Positions 50,800 to 59,783 of a stretch of 64,000 nt of DNA are shown in pieces (the first letter of the stretch is position 1; every line of letters starts with the position of its first letter). The notes below the pieces were generated by a model. That model was not told where the DNA came from. It made no database searches and saw only the letters and a program-made list of their open reading frames with translations. The stretch is taken from NCBI RefSeq assembly GCF_000305935.1, contig NC_018870.1, forward strand, positions 2,694,501-2,758,500. The letters run 5' to 3'. The DNA comes from Thermacetogenium phaeum DSM 12270. Its GTDB lineage: Bacteria > Bacillota > DSM-12270 > Thermacetogeniales > Thermacetogeniaceae. A program made the translations under genes and the position numbers.

Positions 50800-51996
50800 A
50801 TGGAAAAAAATAAAGACAGGAGCGGGCAGGAACAGGGCAGGAAAAACGCCATGAGGTTTATCCTCCTGCTGGGGTTGGTCAGCCTGCTGGGGGATGTGGT
50901 TTACGAAGGAGCACGCAGCATCACCGGCCCCTTCATGGCCGTCCTGGGAGCCAGCGCCACCGCAGTAGGAGTTGTGGCAGGGCTCGGGGAGCTGGTGGGA
51001 TACGCCCTGCGGCTCTTCTCCGGAATTCTCACCGACAAAACGGGTAAATACTGGGTAATCGCCTTCACAGGGTATATCATGACCTTCCTCGCCGTTCCCC
51101 TCCTGGCCCTGGCGGGTTCCTGGCAGGTAGCCGCCCTCCTGGTCATCGCCGAGCGTTTCGGGAAGGCAATCCGCACTCCGGCACGGGATGCCATGCTTTC
51201 TCACGCCACCTCCGAGGTCGGGAGGGGTTGGGGGTTCGCCGTCCACGAGGCCCTGGACCAGGTTGGGGCATTGCTGGGCCCCCTGCTCATCGCCGCTGTC
51301 ATGTACTTTCGGGGCAGCTACCGCAGCAGCTTCGCCGTCCTTTTTATCCCTGCCGTCATGGCCATCCTGGTACTGGTAACCGCCCGGGTGCTCTATCCCA
51401 GCCCACGCGACCTGGAGCGGGAACGGACGATCCTTCAGGGGAAGGGGTTGCCCCGGGCCTTCTGGCTCTACCTGGCTGCCACTGCCCTCCTTGCCGCCGG
51501 TTATGCCGACTTCGCCCTGGTGGCCTTCCACTTCAAGAAGGCCTCCCTCTTCAGTGATCAGATGGTACCCCTCCTCTACGCCTTTGCCATGGGGATTGAC
51601 GCTATCGCCGCTCTGATCTTCGGGCGCCTCTTCGACCGCATCGGGATAAATTCCCTGATCATTTCAGCCATCCTTTCGGCCCTCTTTGCCCCCCTGGTCT
51701 TCCTGGGCGGCAGCGGGCTTGCCGTCGCCGGTATGGCGGTCTGGGGGATCGGAATGGCCGCCCAGGAATCGGTCCTGCGGGCAACAATTTCAGAGATGGT
51801 CCCGGCCAACAAGCGAGGCACCGCTTACGGCATCTTTAACACCGGGTACGGCCTCTTCTGGTTTCTGGGCAGCTCCCTGATGGGATTTCTCTACGAAAGC
51901 TCGATCCCCACTCTGGTAATCTTCTCGGTGGTCGTCCAGCTGGCCGCGGTGCCGGTCCTGATTACAACCAGGGAACAGCTCAGAGGAACCTCGTGA
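50800..51996 (+). CDS. Major facilitator superfamily transporter
   Basis: About 398 aa, 12 predicted helices. GILTDKTGKYWVIAFTGY is the loop 2-3 motif and KAIRTPARDAMLSHATSEVGRG the region typical of putative drug or small-molecule exporters; GRLFDRIGINSLII marks the second half. The open frame starts at 50725, but AGAGGGGAG upstream of ATG 50800 fits better. Substrate unknown. Confidence 0.88.
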   Translation: MEKNKDRSGQEQGRKNAMRFILLLGLVSLLGDVVYEGARSITGPFMAVLGASATAVGVVAGLGELVGYALRLFSGILTDKTGKYWVIAFTGYIMTFLAVPLLALAGSWQVAALLVIAERFGKAIRTPARDAMLSHATSEVGRGWGFAVHEALDQVGALLGPLLIAAVMYFRGSYRSSFAVLFIPAVMAILVLVTARVLYPSPRDLERERTILQGKGLPRAFWLYLAATALLAAGYADFALVAFHFKKASLFSDQMVPLLYAFAMGIDAIAALIFGRLFDRIGINSLIISAILSALFAPLVFLGGSGLAVAGMAVWGIGMAAQESVLRATISEMVPANKRGTAYGIFNTGYGLFWFLGSSLMGFLYESSIPTLVIFSVVVQLAAVPVLITTREQLRGTS

Positions 51997-52297
51997 GCAT
52001 CCTCCGGCACGAGGCAGTAAACGCAGCCGCGTCCTGCTGGTTGACTTCCTTGACGTTTAATCCACTGCGGTTTTAGTAGATTCAGCAATTCTACCGGAGA
52101 GGGCTCATTCCCAGTCTCCCCAGCATAGCTGCACGGTTCGCCCCTGCCATCCTCAGTTTTAAAGCGCCCACGGCACCATTCTCTACCGATTCTACTGCCC
52201 GGCGATAGAGGCGGCGGACTACTCAATATCGAAAAAATTGATTCCGAGGAAGGAATTCTTGTGAAGCTGGCGAATTATTTTTTCTATATTAATTCAA
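51997..52297. other. Gap between the MFS gene and the Moco riboswitch
   Basis: 301 bp; presumably holds the fdhA operon promoter. No gene or clear promoter pair recognised. Confidence 0.35.
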
Positions 52298-52395
52298 TTC
52301 TCCGAGTTCACCGTCCTGTGGCAGTTTGCTATGGCGGTCGAACCGATAGGGTGTACCTGGAAACGGGTGCGCCTCCCAGTGCGGAAAGGAGACTA
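52298..52395 (+). ncRNA. Moco-family riboswitch upstream of formate dehydrogenase
   Basis: Conserved order: TCTCCGAG (P1 left), GCTATGG, CCTGGAAACGGG, GCGCCTCCC, GCGGAAAGGAGA (P1 right). The pair GCCTCCC...GGAAAGG and CTCC/GGAG closing match the molybdenum-cofactor RNA upstream of E. coli moaA and the second copy at 61565-61675. Binds Moco or the tungsten cofactor; the terminator downstream at 52415 is its likely expression platform. Confidence 0.85.
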
Positions 52396-52414
52396 CGGCA
52401 AAAGCGTTCGCTCG

Positions 52415-52446
52415 CCGGGGTGCGATTTCCGCACCCCGGTTTTTTT
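52415..52446 (+). terminator. Riboswitch-linked terminator
   Basis: CCGGGGTGCG, ATTTC, CGCACCCCGG, TTTTTTT. 20 nt after the Moco aptamer. Confidence 0.92.
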
Positions 52447-52633
52447 AATCGCCGCATAATTAGGGGGGCTCGATGTCCAACCGGGTCAGTGCCATTATCT
52501 TGCCAGGTCGTCTCCGGGGCAACCGTCCCGGCAGTCGCTGCGGCGGCGGGAGCGCCGGGTTTATCCGGAGGCAGGTGCACCTTTAAGTGAAAAAACAGCT
52601 TTCCCGTGTTCTCACATTCCTTTTCCCATACTT

Positions 52634-52684
52634 GGGTTGTCTTTCCTTCTGGGCGGAAGGAAAGACAACCCGGGAACTTTTTTT
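52634..52684 (+). terminator. Second terminator in the fdhA leader
   Basis: 16-bp perfect stem GGGTTGTCTTTCCTTC / GAAGGAAAGACAACCC, 6-nt loop, then GGGAACTTTTTTT. Intrinsic terminator 190 nt after the first and still 570 nt before fdhA. Confidence 0.85.
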
Positions 52685-52903
52685 GCCTGATACGGTCGAG
52701 AGATCTCTGCGATTTGAGAAAGCCGGAGTTGCACTTTTCCCGATAAACTCGATCAGAGCCCGATACCCTTACCGCTTGCGGCAACACCATCAGAATGACG
52801 TCAATACAGGGTGGAGTCAGGTTGTACGGGGTTGCTTGGGAACCGGCTTTAGACAATTCCAGCAATCCTCTGAAATCAGGCCTCCAACATCTATCTTCAG
52901 GGC

Positions 52904-53170
52904 AGACCCTCACGCCGCCTCTGGCGGCACCAACAGAGGAACGAAAAAAGGGTTTATCCTTGCCGGCGCAGCGACCTGACGGAGGTTGTTACTCGCCCTT
53001 GACGAAGGAGCAGCAAACGGCAGCCGAATCGAGACAGGATGTCGAGATAGGCGACTCTGCGCCAGGGAAGGCGCATAGGAGCCGGTCGGCTGCCGTCTGC
53101 GACAAGTCTTAGGGCGAGTTAAACCGGAGTCCGGGAGCAAGCGCAAGGATAAACCGAAAGGTATTTTCAT
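52904..53170 (+). repeat. Leader-type repeat, copy E (subtype II, best preserved)
   Basis: Begins AGACCCTCACGCCGCC-TCT-GGCGGCACCAACAGAG; nested stems GTTTATCCTTGC/GCAAGGATAAAC, ACTCGCCCT/AGGGCGAGT, ACGGCAGCCGA/TCGGCTGCCGT, hairpins GACAGGATGTC and TGCGCCAGGGAAGGCGCA; ends GGTATTTTC. Lies 82 nt before the fdhA start. Confidence 0.88.
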
Positions 53171-53251
53171 GACAGCTGTTGTGTCCCGAAGAGATAACAG
53201 ATCGCCTGAATGGTGTTATCGACCAACCAAAATTTGAAAGGAGTGGTATTG

Positions 53252-55936
53252 ATGGAACTCGTCAAGCTAACCATAGACGGAAAGGAGGTTCAAGTTCCGG
53301 CAGGGATCACGGTCCTGGAGGCGGCGGAACGAGCGGGGATCCACATCCCCCGGCTCTGCCACGATCCGGACCTGACGCCCGTAGGGGCCTGCCGCCTCTG
53401 CGTGGTGGAGATCGAAGGGATGCGGAACCTCCCGGCATCCTGCGTCACCGTGGTAAGCGAGGGAATGGTTGTACGCACCGCCACACCGGCGGTCATCGAG
53501 GCGCGCCAAACCATCCTGGAGCTGTTAATTGCCAACCACCCCCTGGACTGCCTCACCTGCGAGAAACTGGGGGACTGCCAGCTGGCGGAATACTGCTACC
53601 GCTACGGTGTCACCCAAAGCCCCTTTATCGGCGGTGAAAAACATAACTACGAATTGGAGGAGAGCAACCCCTTCATCATCCGGGACTTAAACAAGTGCAT
53701 CCTCTGCGGCAGGTGCATCAGGGCCTGCGCCGAGATTACCTGCAAGGACATCATCGACTTTTCCTATCGCGGCTTTAATACCAAGGTGACGCCGTTCGGC
53801 GATACCCCCTTAATCGAATCCGACTGCGTTTACTGCGGGAACTGCGTGTCGGTCTGCCCTACCGGAGCCCTGACAGAGAAACAGATGCGGGGGCGGGGCC
53901 GGAGATGGGAATACAAGAGGGTGAGGACCACCTGCCCCTTCTGCGGCACCGGCTGCAACTTCGACCTCCTGGTCAAGGATGGGAAGATCGCCGGGGTGGC
54001 TTCCAATCCGGACAGCCCGGTCAACGGGAAGGCGCTCTGCATCAAGGGCCGTTTCGGTTGGGATTTCGTTCACAGCGACAAGCGCCTGAAAACCCCGCTC
54101 ATTAAGAAAAACGGGGAGTTCGTGCCTGTTAGCTGGGATGAAGCCTTCACCACCATCTCTGAGCGTTTGAAGGAAATTAAAGAGAAATACGGGGCCAACT
54201 CTTTTGCTGCATTGAGTTCCGCCAGGTGCACCAATGAAGAAAACTACCTGGTTCAGAAGTTCGTCAGGGCGGTGATGGGCACCAACAACGTCGACCACTG
54301 TGCCCGCACCTGACACGCGCCCACAGTGGCCGGTCTGGCCACTTCCTTTGGCAGCGGCGCAATGACCAACTCCATCAACGAAATTCTGGAGGCCGAACTA
54401 TTATTCCTGATCGGAACCAACACCACCGAAGCGCATCCCGTTATCGGCTATAAGATGAAACAGGCGAAGAGGAAGGGCGCCAAACTGATCGTCGTCGACC
54501 CGCGGCGCACCGAACTGGCAGAAGAGGCCGATTACTGGCTGCGCCTCAAACCGGGTACGGACATCCCGCTCCTGAACGGCATCATGCACGTCATCATCAA
54601 AGAGGGGCTCTACGACCGGAAGTTCATTGAAGAGCGAACGGAGAACTTCGAGGCCCTCAGGGAGACCGTCGAGAAATATACGCCGGAATACGTTTCCGAA
54701 CTCACCGGTGTGCCGGTGGAGGATATCACTGCGGTGGCCCGCCTCTACGCTACCACCGACAAGGCCGGGATCTTCTATACCCTGGGGATCACCGAGCATG
54801 TCTGCGGCACCAGCAATGTGATGAGCATTGCCAACCTGGCCATGCTGACCGGGCACATCGGCCGCCCCGGCACAGGCGTCAATCCCCTGCGCGGGCAGAA
54901 CAACGTTCAGGGAGCCTGCGATATGGGCGCCCTCCCCAACGTTTACCCCGGTTACCAGAAGGTCACCGACCCGTCGGTGCGGGAGAAGTTTGAAAAGGCC
55001 TGGGGGGTTTCCCTGCCTCCGGATGTCGGCCTGATGATCCCGGAGATGTTCGATAAGGCCAATTCCGGTGAAATCAAGGCCATGTACATTCTGGGGGAAA
55101 ACCCGGTCCTGACCGACCCCAACGCCAACCATATTAAATCCGGCCTGGAGAAACTGGAATTCCTGGTGGTGCATGAGCTCTTCCTGACGGAAACCGCAGC
55201 CTATGCCGATGTGATCCTGCCTGCGGCAAGCTTTGCGGAGACCGACGGGACGTTCACCAACACCGAGCGCCGCGTCCAGCGCGTCCGTAAAGCCATCGAA
55301 CCGCTCCCCGGGCGCACCAACTGGCAGACGATCATGGAATTGAGCACCAGAATGGGCTATCCCATGAACTACAACAGCGCCGAGGAGATCTTCAAGGAAA
55401 TGGCCTCCCTGACCCCGTCCTACGCCTGGATCAGCTATTCCCGAATCGAGAAGGAAGGGCTCCAGTGGCCGTGCCCGACCGCCGACCACCCGGGAACCAG
55501 ATACCTGCATGCAGCAACCTTTACCCGGGGCAAAGGGCTCTTCCAGGGGATCGACCATGTGCCTCCGGCGGAATTGCCGGATCACGAGTACCCCTTCCTC
55601 CTCTCCACCGGAAGGATCCTTTTCCACTACAACGTCACCACCCCGTACTCGGCAGGCATCCAGAGCATGTGGTCGGAGGAGTACGCGGAGGTCAACCCCG
55701 ATGATGCCTCCCGCCTCAAGCTGGCTACAGGGGACAGGGTAAAGGTGACCTCCAGGCGCGGCCAGCTCGTTACCAGGGTTCAGGTGACCGACCGGGTGCC
55801 GCCCGGTATCATCTGGATGTCGTTCCACTATGCAGACAGCCCCACCAACGTCCTGACAAGTGACGCCGTCGACCCGGTCACCAAAACCGGAGAATATAAA
55901 GTATGTGCGGTGAGAGTGGAGAAGCTGAATCAGTAA
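53252..55936 (+). CDS. fdhA: Formate dehydrogenase catalytic subunit, selenocysteine-containing
   Basis: 894 aa if TGA at 54311 is read as selenocysteine (residue 354). NuoG-like N-terminus: 2Fe-2S ligands Cys36, 47, 50, 64 (CHDPDLTPVGACRLC...SC), then HPLDCLTCEKLGDC, two 4Fe-4S sites (CILCGRCIRACAEITC; CVYCGNCVSVCPTGA), and the molybdopterin-domain cluster CPFCGTGC. The Sec lies in the context CAR-T-U-HAPTVAGLA, where the Mo/W ligand sits in formate dehydrogenases. Size and layout match the NAD(P)-linked tungsten-selenium enzyme of Moorella. It reduces CO2 to formate or oxidises formate. ATG 53252 has AAAGGAG 8 nt upstream. No partner flavin subunit follows; two MoeA-type genes do. Confidence 0.95.
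54311..54342 (+). promoter_or_regulatory. In-frame TGA and SECIS hairpin
   Basis: TGA at 54311-54313, then 18 nt, then apical loop GGTCT (54332-54336) on stem GTGGCC/GGCCAC (54326-54331, 54337-54342). The loop sequence and the 18-nt distance are the same as in E. coli fdhF. Reading continues in the same frame to 55936. Confidence 0.93.
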
Positions 55937-55955
55937 ACCCGGGAGGCATTGAAAA

Positions 55956-56984
55956 ATGCAGAAAGTTCCTGTGAACAAGGCAGTAGGGATGATCCTCTGC
56001 CACGACCTGACAAAGATCGTTCCCGGCAGGGAAAAGACCCGGGCCTTCCGAAGGGGGCATATCATCACTCCCGCCGACATCCCTGCCCTTCTGGATATGG
56101 GGAAGAAGCATATCTACGTCTGGGATCCGGGGGCAGGCCTCGTCCACGAGGATGAGGCCGCCATCCGGCTCGCCCGGAGTGCCGCCGGGCCGGGGGTCAC
56201 CTGGGGGGAACCCAACCAGGGGAAGGTGACTTTGAAAGCAGCTCACGACGGCATTTTGAAAGTCCGGTTGGAGCAGCTCAACCGGGTGAACAGCCTGGAG
56301 AAGATCTCCCTGGCCACCCTTCATAACAACCGGCCGGTTGCTGCAGGGCAGCCCGTCGCCGGCACCCGGGTGATCCCTCTGGCCATCGAAAATGAGATCC
56401 TGGTAGAGGCGGAAAGGCACTGCGGCAGCCCTTCTCCTCTCCTGACAGTTTTACCTTTCCGGCCCCTCTGGGTGGGAGTTGTCACCACCGGAACAGAGGT
56501 TTATGAAGGCCGCATCCGGGACGGTTTCTGCAGTATTGTCAGACGCAAAACCGCCCCCTTCGGTGCCAGAATGCTCGGCCAGGTGATCGTCCCCGACGAT
56601 CCGGACTGCATCTCCCGGGAGATTCTCCAGATGATCGGGGAGGGTGCGGAACTGGTGCTGGTAACCGGAGGGATGTCTGTGGACCCGGATGACGTCACAC
56701 CGGCGGGGATCAGGGGAACAGGAGCCCAGGTGGTCACCTACGGCGCTCCCGTGCTCCCCGGGTCCATGTTCATGCTGGCCTATCTGGGGCACGTGCCCGT
56801 CGTGGGGCTGCCGGGGTGCGTCATGTTCAACAAAACCACCATCTTCGACCTCGTCCTGCCGCGGCTCTTCGCCGGCGACCGGATAACCAGGGAGGATATT
56901 GTCGCCCTCGGTCACGGCGGTCTCTGCGCCGAGTGCGAAGCATGCCACTACCCGCACTGCTCCTTCGGGAAAAGCGCCTGGTAA
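55956..56984 (+). CDS. Molybdopterin-binding protein with cysteine-rich tail (MoeA-like)
   Basis: 342 aa. The central part WVGVVTTGTEVYEGRI ... ELVLVTGGMSVDPDDVTPAGIR ... PVVGLPGCVMFNKTTIFDLVLPRLFAG is the MoeA/MogA molybdopterin-binding fold. It lacks the long N-terminal MoeA domain of the next gene. The last residues hold CAECEACHYPHCSFG, a compact Cys/His cluster that could bind a metal. 20 nt after fdhA and probably dedicated to it: metal insertion or cofactor delivery. Confidence 0.85.
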   Translation: MQKVPVNKAVGMILCHDLTKIVPGREKTRAFRRGHIITPADIPALLDMGKKHIYVWDPGAGLVHEDEAAIRLARSAAGPGVTWGEPNQGKVTLKAAHDGILKVRLEQLNRVNSLEKISLATLHNNRPVAAGQPVAGTRVIPLAIENEILVEAERHCGSPSPLLTVLPFRPLWVGVVTTGTEVYEGRIRDGFCSIVRRKTAPFGARMLGQVIVPDDPDCISREILQMIGEGAELVLVTGGMSVDPDDVTPAGIRGTGAQVVTYGAPVLPGSMFMLAYLGHVPVVGLPGCVMFNKTTIFDLVLPRLFAGDRITREDIVALGHGGLCAECEACHYPHCSFGKSAW

Positions 56985-57041
56985 ACGGTGACAGATTCTC
57001 CGTTGAGCTAAGCAAGATTTCAAGGAATGGGGATTTTGAAA

Positions 57042-58235
57042 ATGAAAAGTTGTTTGCCCCTGGAGGACTCCCAGGAGCTCCTCCTGAGTTCGATAAAACC
57101 CCTGCTAAGCGAGACGATCACCCTAGAGGAAGCACCGGGGCGGGTTCTTGCCGCAGATATCTTTGCTCCTCACGATCTTCCCCCTTACCCCCAGGCGGCC
57201 CTGGACGGGTTTGCCATCCCTCGCGAGGGGAAGAGAGGGAGCCCCCTTTCCGTGAAGAGAATCCTGGGGGCAGGGGATCTCCCCGGTCACCCTCTAGGCC
57301 CCGGGGAGGCAGCAGGTGTCCTCACAGGGGGGCATATTCCACCCGGTACCGCGGCGGTCGTCCGCCAGGAAGATGCCATGGTGAAGGACGGCATCCTGAC
57401 CATTGATAAGGATCTAACCGTCGGGGAAAACATCAGGGATCAGGGAGAGGACTTCCCGGCCGGAGCGGTGATCGCCCGGCGCGGCACAAGGATCACCCCC
57501 GGTTTGAGCGCCGTGCTGGCGGCCTTCGGGTTTCAGGAAATCAGCGTCTTCCGCCGTCCCAGGGTGGCGATTGTAAACCTGGGGAAAGAGATCGCACCTC
57601 ACCAGGCCACCCCCCTCCCCGGCCAGGTCCGGGACAGCAACGGCCCCCTGCTGGCCGCTTTGACCCGCCGCACCGGTGGTCAGGTCGTCGCTATCCATTA
57701 CGCCCGCACGAAGACCGAAAAGCAGATCGGGGAACTGCTGATGGAAGCGGACGTGGTGCTGACCATCGGGGGAACGGCTTCGGGCAACAACGACCCGGGG
57801 CACCATTTCATAGAAAGGGTGGGAGGGCGCCCGCTCTTCGCGGGGTATCAGGTTAAACCGGGAAGCCACACCTCTGCCGGTATTCTCGACGGCAGGATTA
57901 TCCTGATGCTGTCGGGTAACCCGGTGCCCTGTGCCGTCGGCTACCACCTCCTGGCCGCCCCGGTGCTGCGCGCCCTGCAGGGGCTTAACCCCTACCTGCA
58001 CCGCATTCCTGCAGTCGCCACCAATTCCTTCCCTAAAAGGGGAGGGCCGCGGCGCTTCCTGTTGGGGTACGCTCTCGGCAGCCATCAGGGGTGGAGGGTA
58101 GCCGTGCTTCCCTTTCAAAAACCCAGCAATCTCCACTCCCTTATCGATTACAACTGCCTCATCGACCTTCCGGCGGGACACCCGCCGCTGCAATTGGGTG
58201 ATGAGGTGAAGATCATTCTCCTGGAAAACGCCTGA
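57042..58235 (+). CDS. moeA: Molybdopterin molybdenumtransferase MoeA
   Basis: About 397 aa. N-terminal region ITLEEAPGRVLAADIFAPHDLPPYPQ; the catalytic loop reads AALDGFAIP rather than the usual S-x-M/V-D-G-Y/F-A. Then GGHIPPGTAAVVRQED, GENIRDQGEDFPAGAVIARRG, RDSNGPLLAAL, LTIGGTASGNNDPG and LSGNPVPCAVGYHLL. It inserts molybdate or tungstate into adenylated molybdopterin. ATG 57027 is also possible but its Shine-Dalgarno touches it. Third gene after fdhA. Confidence 0.9.
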   Translation: MKSCLPLEDSQELLLSSIKPLLSETITLEEAPGRVLAADIFAPHDLPPYPQAALDGFAIPREGKRGSPLSVKRILGAGDLPGHPLGPGEAAGVLTGGHIPPGTAAVVRQEDAMVKDGILTIDKDLTVGENIRDQGEDFPAGAVIARRGTRITPGLSAVLAAFGFQEISVFRRPRVAIVNLGKEIAPHQATPLPGQVRDSNGPLLAALTRRTGGQVVAIHYARTKTEKQIGELLMEADVVLTIGGTASGNNDPGHHFIERVGGRPLFAGYQVKPGSHTSAGILDGRIILMLSGNPVPCAVGYHLLAAPVLRALQGLNPYLHRIPAVATNSFPKRGGPRRFLLGYALGSHQGWRVAVLPFQKPSNLHSLIDYNCLIDLPAGHPPLQLGDEVKIILLENA

Positions 58236-58617
58236 TGCCATCCTGTTGTGCGGGGCTATCGGGCGGATGTTGAATGGTCGCAGGAAATAACCCAGAGAAT
58301 GCTTCCTGTTTTGCCGGTACCCACCTAGCGGTATGGGCATCTGACCTGAATATCAGGATTCTAAACCGGAAGAATACCATGAGCCAGCAGGCAAGAGCGC
58401 CCTGAGCCGGCCTTGACGAACCTGGTGCTCGCCCGGACCGGCGCTTTAATAACGGGAACCGGGTGGCAGAGATCGAGAACTTTCCTGTTCAGGATGGAAG
58501 CCAGCGGGGTAATTGGACAGCAATTTTAACTGGCGGGAATAGATTCTGGAAAGAAGGAGACAGGATGTCTCCTTCCATCTGTCGAAAAGAATAACAGAAA
58601 ACTTAGGAGAAGAAATC
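58236..58617. other. Leader region of the MOT1-type gene
   Basis: 382 bp without a gene. A perfect 10-bp hairpin, GAAGGAGACA (58553-58562) / TGTCTCCTTC (58566-58575), lies 43 nt before the start codon. No Moco riboswitch pattern (no CCTCCC...GGAAAGG) found here. Confidence 0.45.
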
Positions 58618-59783
58618 ATGGCCACCAACAAAGAGAGCCTCACAGAAGCAGCCGAAAAACAACGGGAAAACCCGGAACAGAAGAGCTTCCTGGGAGAACT
58701 TTCGGGAGCAATGGGTGACCTGGGCACTTTCCTCCCCCATGTGCTCGGAGCCATCTCCGTTGCCGGGCTCAACCCCGCCAGCATCTTCACCGGATTCGGG
58801 CTCTTCTATCTCTTTTGCGGCTGGTATTACAGGATTCCCATGGCGGTTCAGCCCATGAAGGCGGCTTCGGCGGCCGTCCTGGTGCAAAAGCTGACTCCCG
58901 GGGAGGTGGCGGCGGCCGGGCTGATGATCGGTCTGCTGCTGTTTCTCCTGGGCGTTACCGGTCTCATCGACAGAATCGCCCGGATCACCCCTCCGGGGGT
59001 CATCGGGGGGATTCAGGTAGGGTTGGGGCTTTCCCTGGCGACCCTCGGGATCAAGATGGTCGCTGCCGATCCCTTATTGGGCTGGCCGGTGCTGATCATG
59101 ATGCTGCCCCTCCTCAGCAGCAGACGCTTCCCCGCCGCCATTATGGCAGTTCTGGTGGGAACGGCACTCAACGTGATACTCCACCCCGGCCTCGACCTGC
59201 CCCGGATCGCCTTCGGGGTGCACCTGCCCTCCATCATCTGGCCTGCAGCCGCCGATTTCCAGAAGAGCCTTTTCATGGTCGTCCTGCCCCAGCTCCCCCT
59301 CACACTGACAAACGCAGTCCTGGTGACGACCGCCCTCACCGCGGAACTCTACGGCAGCAAAGCCCGCCGGGTGAATGACAGAAATCTCTGCCTGACGATG
59401 GGGCTGGGCAACCTCCTGGCAGCGCCCTTTGGAGGGTACATGATGTGCCACGGGAGCGGGGGGGTGGCCGCCCACTACCGCTTCGGCGGCAGGACAAAGC
59501 ACACCCCTTACATCATCGGCATCATCCTGCTGGTGGTGGGGCTGCTGTTGGGAGGCAACGGAGCCAAAGTCCTGTCCCTGATCCCCGATGCCGCCCTGGG
59601 CTGTCTCCTTTTTACAGCGGTCTCGACCTCGCCCTGGCAGCCAGAGGGGGCACCGGGTGCCGGGAGGACTTTTTCCTCATCCTGGCCGTGGCCGCCCTTG
59701 CCCTGGCGATCAATCCCGCCGTCGCCTTCATCGCCGGAATAGCGCTGGGCAAGGGATTGGAGAAGAAGTGGTTCCGCATCTAA
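58618..59783 (+). pseudogene. MOT1-type molybdate/sulfate permease with one-base frameshift
   Basis: The protein begins normally: LSGAMGDLGTFLPHVLGAIS, FGLFYLFCGWYYRIPMAVQPMKA, GGIQVGLGLSLATLGIKM, HGSGGVAAHYRFGGRTKH. These are signatures of MOT1 high-affinity molybdate transporters, with about ten helices. Near 59613-59617 (CTCCTTTTTACAGC) the frame shifts: adding one T gives ALGCLLFYSGLDLALAARGG and a good last helix (LILAVAALALAINPAVAFIAG) to 59783. As written, the frame ends at 59742 in unrelated residues. A real mutation or a homopolymer sequencing error. Confidence 0.85.

Noticed and set aside
52795-53112. 105-residue open frame across repeat copy E
   Set aside because: Copy D carries a stop early in the same frame; conservation follows RNA pairing, not codons.
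54311-54325. TGA splitting fdhA into two genes or a pseudogene
   Set aside because: Frame continues unchanged, the position is the known Sec/Cys site and a SECIS hairpin follows at the correct distance.
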